Positions 48,681-57,556 of a stretch of 64,000 nt of DNA are shown here, piece by piece. The notes below the pieces were generated by a model. The model worked only from the letters and a program-made list of their open reading frames with translations. It ran no database searches and had not been told where the DNA came from. How positions within the stretch are numbered: position 1 is the stretch's first letter; each line of letters opens with the position of its first letter. Source of the DNA: Centrapalus pauciflorus (lineage: Eukaryota; Streptophyta; Magnoliopsida; Asterales; Asteraceae); assembly GCA_020465985.1 (NCBI GenBank), contig JAANYP010004305.1:46954-110953 (forward strand). Reading direction: 5' to 3'. The position numbers were made by a program, and so were the translations under genes.

Positions 48681-51497
48681 ATCACGGGGAACCCAAGCCA
48701 CGACTGACTTGGTAATACCATTCTCGTCCACATACCTGAACTCTTTCAAATACCCATCTCTCCTTTCAGGTGACTTGGGTTTTTGATTAAGAACCTATTG
48801 TGGAGCTGAGTGATTAATGTTCACTCTTGGCCTTTGGGTTGTCATTTGCTGTGAAGCCCTAGAGTAATTTTTGTTATAATGCATTTCATTTTTATAACGT
48901 TGGGTTCTTCTTGGTGTCTGTTGTCTGTTAAGAGTATGAGACCTAACAGGCGAGTAACTCCTCTTAGGTGTATTATTCTTAATGAGAGGTCATGGTCCAT
49001 ACCTTGATTGACTAGGGACTCTATTTGGTGAATTAGTCGTAAGTCCTTCATGTTGTCTAGTTGACACCTTTATTGGTATAGTACCTAATCCTTATGTTGC
49101 ATTCCAGTTCTTCTCAGAATTTTGAGAACAACTCGAGCTTGCAATACTAGGCACTGATTTTAAGGCTTGTTGTTCTTGCTTCTCTACAGTAGCTGTAGAC
49201 TCTGGCTTCTTATAGGGACAACTAGAAGCAACATGACATTTTTCATGACATCTAAAACACGACATTTTTTCAGTAGGCTTCTTATACGCACTCTTTGACT
49301 TAGGAGTCTCACTAATGTCCTGTTCTTTTGTTTCAACTACTGTGTTCAACACCTCTTGGTTATTATTACTCACAGTTTTTGCCTCCTCTAGTTTTGCCCC
49401 ACTAGTAGACTGCACAAACTTAACAGTTTTATTAACTTTAAGAGTTGTAGTTGTCACCTTAGTTGTTGATGCCTTATCAATTTTAATGACTTTGACTTCC
49501 TCTGATTCAACCCTTTCTATGGTCTTATCAGAGGGAGAGGCACATAGTTACTATTGAACTGTGGAGGCACATCCTGATATCCTAGGCCCACTGGTTTCTT
49601 AGACTGTCTCTACGAATCTAAGATTTTGCCTACGTTCAGGGATGAGTTCCTAAACTTTTTTCAATTTTACTATTAGCATCTGCAACCTTAACCCTAGCCT
49701 CAGCAAATTGTTTATCTTTCAGGGAGATCTCTTTGGTGAATGACTCTAAATGCTCATAAATTAGCTCATTCCTGACACACTTCTCGCTCAATTTGTCTTT
49801 TATAGCTACTACATCTTGAGCATCAGTTTTCATTCTAGCCCTAAGATCTTCCTTAACATCTAGCAGACTAGCATTATCAAATTTTAGGGATTGGATTTGA
49901 GCTGTCATGGATGAATGTGATTCTAGCACTAGGTTCAACTTATCATTTAACGTAGTACATAAAGCACATAAATCATGAAATGTAGACAAGTTTAGACATA
50001 TCTTTTTCCTATCAGATTCCACGTTGACCATCTAAGCTGCAAACTCTAGAGTCGTCTGCTCCTCAGATTTTTGCAATACCAAAGCATTTGTATCGGACTG
50101 CTTGGTGTCCTCCTTTTCTGCTTCAGCCCTGCTATCAGTCTCAGTTACCTCAGCCATAAAAGCTCTGGCGTTTGATTCCGCATGTGAATTCCAGTCATAA
50201 GTATCATCTAACTGTATGTTAGAGGATACGTTTGTCAGTAATCCGGCTATTAAAGCTTGATTCCCTGAATTGCATGAATTCTCTCATCCCAGATTCGGAT
50301 AGTTCTCAACCTTCGGCCTTTGACATTCTCTAGCAAAATGTCCCAACCCCTGACAGTTGTAACACTTCAACTTAGACTTATCAAACCAACATTATTCCTC
50401 ACACTTAGGTTCCTCCCAGTTCGTTTCATAAACCGCTTGACCCTCTTTGTAACCGTGCCTAATTGTCATTACAGGTCCATCTGCTCTAAATCCTCTGGAT
50501 ATACCAGATCATAATCCTCCTCCCACAAAGCTGGATCGTTGATTTTACATTCAATGCAGTTGTCGTATGCTGCTACAAACGAAGCTAGAAGCTTTAGATA
50601 CTCCTCAGCTGACTTAGCACTCATAGGCATTTTGGTGTAAAATTGAGAAGATGATGTCGAACCTTGTGGTTGATCTTCTGGTTTAGAAAACCCTAAAAAT
50701 GCCCTGCCACTCACATCTTCTGCTTCTGCAGTTACGCTCTCTTCTTCTCCCGAGTAAAACGCTATAGCCCCCGAATATGGTAATCTAGACATTGATGGCT
50801 TTGACTTTCCGAAGTACATTTCAGGATCCTGTACTTGATCATATTCCATCTCTTTCTTTTGTATTTTAAAGTTGTTGGCCCGAAGAGTTCTGATCACTTT
50901 TTCAAGGGTAAGAGTTGCCAGTTTAACCTCATCATGCTTTATCAATGCAGTGTTCATTTACCACTTTGTTGGTAAATGATCTAGAAGTTTTTCAATCTTA
51001 TCAGTTTCTTGATACTCAACACTGTGGTTATCAAGTTCGGTCAACAGATGATAAAAACTTGTGCTTATCTCATCCAAGGATTCATTCTTCAGTCCCTTGA
51101 AGATCGCAAATTGTTGTTTCAATAATTCGGTTCTCCCATTTCTAACCCTAGGATTTCCCTCACACCTCTTCTTTAGTGCTTCCCAGAGCTCTTTAGAAGT
51201 TCTGTGATTTCAGAACGTGTGCAGAATTTCAAAAGGTAATGCCATTCTAATTGACGATAAGGCCGGATTCTCCGTTTCATAAATCGTCTTGTCGTCCCCT
51301 TTCATAATTTGATAGGACGGAACCTTCAATCTGCCCTCGAGCTCTTGTGTTGGGGGAACGTAAACTTCATCAATGCATATCCACATATGCATATCATGGA
51401 ATCTAGCGAAGTCCGCAAACCTATCTTTCCACTAGTATTAGTCATCAATCTTCATCAGCTTGGGTGGTGAATTTCATTTTCCCACTTCGTGATCCAT
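48675..51497 (-). pseudogene. Sirevirus-type gag, decayed (element B)
   Basis: It starts with MDHEVGK at 51497. Conserved pieces include MHMWICIDEVY, the gag core and MSAKSAEEYLKLLASFVAAYD. Zinc knuckle 1 (CYNCQGLGHFAREC) is near 50335-50375, a coiled-coil-like region lies at 49640-50031, and knuckle 2 is CFRCHEKCHVASSC (a Gly replaced by Cys) near 49230-49265. Stops near 51468, 51432 and 50955 and many frameshifts break it. The gag stop coincides with the branch-like motif. Overall length equals gag of element F. Confidence 0.85.
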
Positions 51498-52130
51498 TTC
51501 CAAGAATTTATGCAAACTTGACATTCTCGTAAAACTTTTTGTTCACGAACCTAAATTACTTAATTTTAAAATAAATTCGAAACAAATCTCACGAACTTAA
51601 TTAAGTTCGTATAAAATTTTAAGGTTAAAATTTGTTTTCTAAATTAAATTCATTTTAATGTTAAGTTCGAGAACAACTGAGTTCGAGAGACTTCAAGTTC
51701 GATAAACCCTAAATCAAAACTGTCAAGTTCGTGGATGGAGAATTTCGAGACTCTGACAAGTTCGAACCCAGACAAATTCGTGAAACCCTAATCAGACAAC
51801 TTTGAATCCCTGATAAGTTTGAAGGTCTGACAAGTTCGTGGATGAGCGTCTGAGAAGTTCGAGGAACCCTAAAAACACTCCTAAGTTCGAGCGCCGCAAG
51901 TTCGTGAAACGGCCAAAAATTTGATTTTTTCAAAATTTCAGATTAAATCAATGTTTTTAAGATTAAAAACAATGATTTCGACTGAACAATTAAACTAAGA
52001 TGAATATTTTCCCAGAAACTTGCTTGAAAACACTGAAAACTTAAAAAAACACGTGATTTATCCGAAAGAACGCCAAGAAACCCTTTGAATGTTCAACGAA
52101 ACATGACGAACACGAAGAACATTCAAGATT
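51498..52130 (-). other. 5' leader of element B, rich in AGTTCG motifs
   Basis: About 630 nt with no ORF of note. It contains many AAGTTCG and GTTCGAG motifs (about 51560-51905), the counterpart of the TTCGAA/TCGAGTC motifs in the F leader. Confidence 0.7.
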
Positions 52131-52143
52131 GGCTCTGATACCA
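52131..52143 (-). promoter_or_regulatory. Primer binding site, initiator tRNA-Met (element B)
   Basis: TGGTATCAGAGCC on the minus strand, 2 nt after the LTR end. Confidence 0.92.
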
Positions 52144-52145
52144 CT

Positions 52146-52717
52146 TGAAAGGTCACCACGTCTACGGATCGAATCAAGGTGCGACGTCGTCCAATGATTG
52201 TGTAATCCTCGTTAGACGCTTAACGGATCGATCACGCGCAAAACACAGAGCCTAATACAATGCCAGCCGATATGACACCGACCCCACACGATGTATCGCT
52301 CCAAGACTCTCTGAAATCGCTCTCAAGGTCGTCTGCTAGCTTTCACAAACTCAATTAACCTTTCTCGCAAAAAGTCCTTGAAATTACAAAAACAAGTTCA
52401 TAATATAACCCTTAAGTTCGTACATGGAACAAGCCCACGAACATACAAGTTCAAGCCCATGCAGATACGAACATAGGTTAGCAAAGTTTGTATGAACTTG
52501 TGTGACCTATGTTCGTGGCCTATGCCTTAAGAACTTATTCTCACAAGTTCATTACCTCAAGAACTTATCTTCACAATCATGAACTTAACATGCAAATGTA
52601 AACACCATACACTATCTTGAACAAACAAACATGACTTGTATTAATAAAGCCTTATCTATTACATATGACTATCTATTACATATCTAGACTACTATCGTCA
52701 CACAGGGTGCACCAACA
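52146..52717 (-). repeat. 5' LTR of element B (572 bp)
   Basis: The minus-strand sequence runs TGTTGGTGCACCCTGTGTGACG to GGTGACCTTTCA. A TATATTA box-like motif lies at 52401-52407. It has the same length as the LTR of element A. The right edge falls inside integrase coding sequence of element E. Confidence 0.9.
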
Positions 52718-53560
52718 AGTACCAACTCCCACCTATACTCCTTTTGTTGATGGGACCGAAGAGATCCATATGCAACAAATCGAAGGTGGAAGCACTTGAG
52801 TTCCGAGTCTTTGATTTGTGTGACTTCTTATGTTGCTTCCCTTTCTTGCACGACACACACTTATCTTCAAACTGAAAACTCTTTAGTGGAATACCTTGCA
52901 CAAGGCCATTTTTCGTGAGAAATTCATCTTCCTTAGGTGCAAGTGTCCCATACGTCTGTGCCACAACAATGATTCAGACTCTGAAGCTTTTGATAGTAGA
53001 CATATAGGTCCTATCGATGAATCTACTACGGTCATGTCCATCATGTACAGATCATTCACCCTTAGGGCTCTCATCATAATCCACTCTTCAGGTATCTTGA
53101 ATCCCTGCTTTAGCACTAACGCTTCCTTTCCAGTAAAGAGGAGTGAATTTTGTTTATCACAGATCTGAGAGACACTAATGAGATTGTGATCAAGCTTGTC
53201 TACATAGTAGACTTGCTAAAAAGTGATCGTCCCATTAGTGATTACTTCTGTTCCAGTGATATTGCCTACATTATTCCCAGCAAATGAGACAAACCCCTTG
53301 TTCCCACTCTTGAAGTCCGTCAGTAGACTTCTTTCCCTAGTCATGTGTCGAGAGCAACCACTATTTATGAACCATTTGTTGTTAAGACCTGTAGTTAACT
53401 CCTGCACATGAAAGAAAACAAATTAGTTATCACGGGGAACCCAAGCCATGACTGACTTTGTAATACCATTCTCGTCCACATACTTGAACTCTTTCAAATA
53501 CCCATATCTCTTTTCAGGTGACATTGGTTTTTGATTAAGAACCTGTTTTGGAGTTGAGTG
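52718..53560 (-). pseudogene. Element E: fragment of same-family gag end, protease and integrase start
   Basis: On the minus strand, from 53560, the gag C-terminus runs to a TAA in AACTAAT at about 53424, then CATGTGCAG (AG at plus 53402-53403), then protease and the integrase zinc region (LWHRRMGHLHLRKM, CVSCKKGKQHKKS) up to INKRSIGGSWY, where the B LTR interrupts. The protease motif reads NSGCSRHM, so the catalytic Asp is replaced by Asn. A stop near 53218 also breaks it. The right edge is the insertion site of element D. The rest of E is outside the window or lost. Confidence 0.87.
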
Positions 53561-54250
53561 TGTCAGAATCTAAATATAATGAAAATTATGAATAACCAAG
53601 ATTAACTGATTTGAATTTATCAGAGTATAAATCAATAATCTTTCTTTGAATCAAAGTTTAATTAAGAAGTTTGCGGAATAACACTTAATTATTTTGACAA
53701 AAACTTTCAGAATCAATAATAGCATAAAACATAAGAAGTAATCAAGACTGTTTGTATTGCTGAATTCAATGATTACAATCACCTCTAATCTGTTTGATTA
53801 GACGAAGAACACAAACTGTTCTTAGGGTTTTACAACCTTAGAGGCTTATGAAAACTCTATCAATAAAGCAATTACAGACTCAAAATATGCAGAAAACTCT
53901 TTCTCTATGCGTGTATCTTCTATACAATACTCTGTCTATTTATATTACTTTATGGACGTGTTTCCTTGAAGGACTATGACTTCTCTGATAGTAGATATGC
54001 TGGAATCTTCGTGTAGATATCTTCCCTGAAAATCAGCACATTCTGTTTATGAAACTGTTGAGCAGCTTGAATGACTTGACAGCATGAACTGAGCAGCTTG
54101 AGTTGATTTGTTCTGGCAGCTTGAACTTTTACACTGGCATCTCGAGTTTCTTCAACTAGCAGCATGAACTTTGTACTTACATGAAAAATCTACTAACAGT
54201 CTGAGAAGTCTAAACTAACAGCTTGAGTATACTTAAACTATTTCCCAACA
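53561..54250 (-). repeat. 3' LTR of element D (690 bp)
   Basis: The minus-strand sequence runs TGTTGGGAAATAG to CAGATTCTGACA-like end (plus TGTCAGAATC). A clear TATA box, TATAAATAG, lies at 53936-53944 on the minus strand. U3 has seven AGCAGCTTGAG/AGCAGCATGAA-type motifs between about 54055 and 54235. Confidence 0.93.
53936..53944 (-). promoter_or_regulatory. TATA box in LTR D
   Basis: TATAAATAG on the minus strand, a consensus plant TATA box placed in mid-LTR. The homologous part of the 5' LTR lies just beyond the window end. Confidence 0.7.
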
Positions 54251-54263
54251 ATCTCCCCCTAAC
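54251..54263 (-). promoter_or_regulatory. Polypurine tract of element D
   Basis: TTAGGGGGAGAT on the minus strand directly abuts the LTR start TGTTGGG. Confidence 0.9.
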
Positions 54264-54351
54264 TTAAATTCTTTATACAAGACTTTAAGTTCTATACAAA
54301 TAAGGAAATGAAAAAGTAAACTGTTATTTACAAACCAAGGCTTTCAAAAAC

Positions 54352-57210
54352 TTACAACTGTGCAAGCTTCTGATCTACAGCCTTCAAAAATTCTCTCTTC
54401 ATCTCTTCTTTATCACAAGATATCCTAACTGATTTTATTTGAAGCAGCATATCTTTTGAAAAATTATAAAACTCGAGATTGAAGAAAATACCAAATCCAT
54501 CTTTGAATTGAATTCTGTAGGTTCTGGATTTGACAAAAATATGTACTTCCTTGATCTGCTTCCCTTTCTTCTCAGCATCTTCCACTTCTTTTCTTGCAAA
54601 TTCAGCATCAGCAACTGAACTTAGATCTCTGATGAGTTGTTTTACTTGTGGAAGATCAGATCTGACTTGAGAAACAGACCCTATGTGGTACATCTTTATT
54701 AGTTCATCCCTGGTCAGCTTATGGACCATCTGCAAGAATGTATCATACTCCTCTTCTGGTCCAGATTCTCTCCTTATCACAAACTTGACCCTTATATTTC
54801 TTTCATCCAATGACTTAGCAAACCAGTAGTTGATTTCTGGCTTTGTGAAGTCATGTTGATCAATCAACTTTTCTATCTCCATAGCTTTTTGCAAATGGTG
54901 CTGAAAGATCACCCTCTTGACAGATGATGGAACAGAAATAGTAGGTTGATCAGTGGGAGCAGGTGCATTGGCAGCTTCAGGTTGGACTGGTTTCTTAGTG
55001 GGAGCAGGTGCATTGGCAGCTTCAGGATGGACTGGTTTTGTTGATGGTTGGACTGATTGGGACGGTTGAACTGTTGGTACTGGCTGAACTTCTGAAGAGA
55101 CTCTTGTTTTCTTTCTTTTCTCCATTTCTTTATCATGTATTGCCTGCAGCCTCTCAGTAGGCATAGACTGAGCAATTTTCTTTGGAATATCTGCTGCAAC
55201 GGCAAAATTGATTAAGAATCTTCTCTTCTCAGCCTTGGTATGCCCAGTTGGCATCTTCCTCTTCCTTTCACCTTGCTTTACCACAAACCCTCTTAGGTAA
55301 TCTCCTAAGGTTTCATCATCTTGCATTGGGGCATGGGTTTGCTGGTCTAAGGCCTGATCTTGTTCTTCTTCTAACTTTCTGGCAATCTCAGCATCAAAGG
55401 CAATCTGGGCTTCTCTGGAAGAAAATTTGTGCTTTGGAGACTCAATGAGAATACCCTTGCCCTTATCTTTTGTAGCAAAAGATGTAGGTTGGACTGAAGT
55501 AGATGGAGCTTGAATACCTTCTCTTATAACAACTCCAGTTGCTCTTGTAGAAGCAGCTTGAGTTTCTAGGCTAACAGCTTGAGAAGCTGTTGGGACTGCT
55601 AGCCTAGAAGATGAAGCTGTTAATGTTGCTTGGACTGTTGGAGTTGGAGCTGCTTGGACTGGTTGAGGAACTTCCTGATTCTCCCCCTTTTTGGAAGCAT
55701 TGGTTTGGTCAGAAGGACCTACAACCTTTGCCACATGGGTTTGAATCAACTGCTCTAGTTTGATGAGCTTATTTCTACAAAGAGTAAACCCTTTGTGTAG
55801 ATTAGCCAGTTTCTGATTGTGAGCAGCTTCTGCCTGTTTGAGTGCATGAATTTGTGCCCCCTGTGCAGCAATGATGGACATTTGGTATTCCAACATTGTT
55901 ACAACAGGTTTCAGCTTTGGATCCGTTAAGAGCATCAGTTGCAGACTAGTCTCAAGATCAGATAACACCAGGGGTGTTTGTGGTCTATCACTGACATTAA
56001 CACCAGAAGTAGGAACCTCTGGGCCCCTCTTTTCTTGGTACTGGGGACTTCCAGCTCTTGTTTGCACACTTGCTGTTGCCATGGGTGTGGTCTTAGAGAT
56101 GTTGGCCCTATCCTGTGCCTCTTGTGCAGAGACATCAGTAGTGCCAGCCACAAAACCCATATGAACAGTCTCAGAAGAGATGTTCACCTCCTGATTGAGG
56201 TTGGGAGTGTCCTCAATTGGTTCCCTTTGGATATTCTGTGCAGGAGTATCCTCCTGCACAGGGATATATGGCTCTTGTCTGAGGGAGGAGGAGGAAGGAG
56301 CTCCTCGTCCCCTTTTCCTTTTATATAAGTATTTTAGTGGGCGTATGGGCTGTTCAAAAGGATCAGAGGGAATATCTGTATCATGAGGAGTGGGTTGGGG
56401 TCCTGGGGTTGAAGCAGTAATGTTGGGCTGTGTCTGCTCAGGCCCCTCTCCTCTGTTTCTTGTGATGATGTTCATCATTGCAGAGGGCAATGGAGCATCA
56501 ATACTAACAAAATTGGCACTTGGCTTTATCAGCCTTTTGATTGAAGATAGTGAGTGCCTATGGGAAACATATATCCTCTTATGTAAATTTGAAGTAGTGC
56601 AGGTGTGTGCAATTATTTTTGCCAAAAATCGAGGATACATCAAAAATTTCCCATGCTTCAAGGAATGATGCCTTAACATTCCTTGAAAGATCATATTTGA
56701 AAAATTGAACTGTTGGCCAGTAGAAAAGCACACTAAGGCAGTGGCAATATTTGAAGAAAATTCGGACCAACCAGTTCTTTTGGGGCTTAAACATTGCTGA
56801 ATAATATGCACAAGGTATTTCCATTTAGGAGAAAAATGTGCTTTCAAGAAAGTAAAAGAATCAGCAGGACCCCTATATCCAATATTTTGAAGACCAAAGT
56901 GTAAAGCAGTAAGAGATAGGTCTTTTATACCTGTGGCATCTTGAAGATGCAGATGATGTCTGATGGACTCCTCGGTGATATTGATGGTAGTACCATCGAT
57001 TTTGGAAGTCAGGGTAGGCACTCCATTGATGGTTTGAACATAGGCATGATTCCAGAATTGCTCAATATGAGATATGTATATAGTGGGGTTGATATTGAGG
57101 GCATAGTGGATATGGGAGTGCCTGAGGAAGTCCATCATCTCATGGAACGGTTCAAGGTCAGTGTGTTTCAGGGTGTATGGGAGGCAGTTGTGTTCTTTTA
57201 CGAACTCCAT
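54352..57210 (-). CDS. Intact Sirevirus env-like (third) ORF, 952 residues (element D)
   Basis: This uninterrupted ORF follows pol. Residues about 1-215 form a folded domain with FHEMMDFLRHSHIHYALNI, IEQFWNHA and FLMYPRF, a domain I recall from many Asteraceae predicted proteins. The middle (about 250-740) is low-complexity, rich in Pro, Ser, Thr, Ala and Gln, with a helical stretch near 420-500 and a tandem HPEAANAPAPT repeat. Residues about 770-952 form a second conserved domain with INYWFAKSLDERNI, EEEYDTFLQMVHKL and FSKDMLLQIKSVRI, matching the C-terminus of the A and C remnants. I see no signal peptide or transmembrane helix, so an envelope role is unsupported. It starts at the ATG at 57210, preceded by a telo-box leader. 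Its preservation suggests recent selection or youth. Confidence 0.85.
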   Translation of the reverse strand: MEFVKEHNCLPYTLKHTDLEPFHEMMDFLRHSHIHYALNINPTIYISHIEQFWNHAYVQTINGVPTLTSKIDGTTINITEESIRHHLHLQDATGIKDLSLTALHFGLQNIGYRGPADSFTFLKAHFSPKWKYLVHIIQQCLSPKRTGWSEFSSNIATALVCFSTGQQFNFSNMIFQGMLRHHSLKHGKFLMYPRFLAKIIAHTCTTSNLHKRIYVSHRHSLSSIKRLIKPSANFVSIDAPLPSAMMNIITRNRGEGPEQTQPNITASTPGPQPTPHDTDIPSDPFEQPIRPLKYLYKRKRGRGAPSSSSLRQEPYIPVQEDTPAQNIQREPIEDTPNLNQEVNISSETVHMGFVAGTTDVSAQEAQDRANISKTTPMATASVQTRAGSPQYQEKRGPEVPTSGVNVSDRPQTPLVLSDLETSLQLMLLTDPKLKPVVTMLEYQMSIIAAQGAQIHALKQAEAAHNQKLANLHKGFTLCRNKLIKLEQLIQTHVAKVVGPSDQTNASKKGENQEVPQPVQAAPTPTVQATLTASSSRLAVPTASQAVSLETQAASTRATGVVIREGIQAPSTSVQPTSFATKDKGKGILIESPKHKFSSREAQIAFDAEIARKLEEEQDQALDQQTHAPMQDDETLGDYLRGFVVKQGERKRKMPTGHTKAEKRRFLINFAVAADIPKKIAQSMPTERLQAIHDKEMEKRKKTRVSSEVQPVPTVQPSQSVQPSTKPVHPEAANAPAPTKKPVQPEAANAPAPTDQPTISVPSSVKRVIFQHHLQKAMEIEKLIDQHDFTKPEINYWFAKSLDERNIRVKFVIRRESGPEEEYDTFLQMVHKLTRDELIKMYHIGSVSQVRSDLPQVKQLIRDLSSVADAEFARKEVEDAEKKGKQIKEVHIFVKSRTYRIQFKDGFGIFFNLEFYNFSKDMLLQIKSVRISCDKEEMKREFLKAVDQKLAQL
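55554..55609. repeat. 56-bp nested palindrome, copy in env-like ORF
   Basis: Outer arms TTCTAGGCTA (55564-55573) and TAGCCTAGAA (55600-55609) and inner arms ACAGCTT and AAGCTGT. It matches 59329-59384 with one mismatch and encodes the same peptide, RLAVPTASQAVSLETQA, in both ORFs. Confidence 0.85.
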
Positions 57211-57350
57211 TGATCAAGAAACGACGGTTTAGGGTTTAGGGTTTGAAGAGAATGTGTGTATCGTTCAGAGAGAAAGCAGAAGGCCGTGGAAGAAGAATAT
57301 GTAACTGGTAGTTACAACTGAACGAAACTGGGACCTTTAAAGGTTTCGAA
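57211..57350 (-). promoter_or_regulatory. Promoter-like leader with telo-box before the env-like ORF (element D)
   Basis: On the minus strand a palindromic ACCTTTAAAGGT (57333-57344, TATA-like TTTAAA) is followed by a CT-rich stretch and AAACCCTAAACCCTAAACC (57226-57244), about 16 nt before the ATG. Telo-boxes are known from 5' regions of plant translation-related genes. No acceptor-like site is seen here, unlike elements A and C. Confidence 0.45.
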
Positions 57351-57556
57351 AAGGTTAGGTCCCGCGCACACATTTGGGAAATTACCTAAATACCCTGCAC
57401 ACTTTGACAGATCAAGTGAAAATAACTAGCAGTCCGAGAAAATGAACTAGCAGCATGAGAAAAGACTCATGCTGTTAGTGTAAATTTGTGCAATTTTCAA
57501 TGGAACAGTGTCTCCCCCTTAAATTAGCATATTGAGTTGATAATAATAAAAATCAA
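57351..57556 (-). other. pol to env-like spacer of element D with internal polypurine-like tract
   Basis: The tract AAGGGGGAGA (minus strand, about 57512-57521) resembles the terminal polypurine tract of this element (AGGGGGAGAT). An internal polypurine tract after pol is a reported Sirevirus feature as I recall. An inverted repeat CAGCATGAG / CTCATGCTG lies at about 57450-57473. Confidence 0.55.

Larger units (their letters stand above)
46112..52717 (-). mobile_element. Element B: Sirevirus-like Ty1/copia retrotransposon, 3' end lost
   Basis: On the minus strand it keeps the 5' LTR, primer site, leader, gag, protease, integrase and part of RT. It ends inside RT after YVDD, abutting the C LTR. 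Its 5' LTR sits inside the integrase gene of element E, which is of the same family and orientation. Confidence 0.9.

Noticed and set aside
55248..57213. Several plus-strand ORFs of 60-116 residues
   Set aside because: They are antisense shadows of the intact 952-residue env-like ORF.
57226..57244. Telomere or interstitial telomeric array
   Set aside because: Only about two and a half TTTAGGG units are present, next to an ATG; a telo-box is the better reading.
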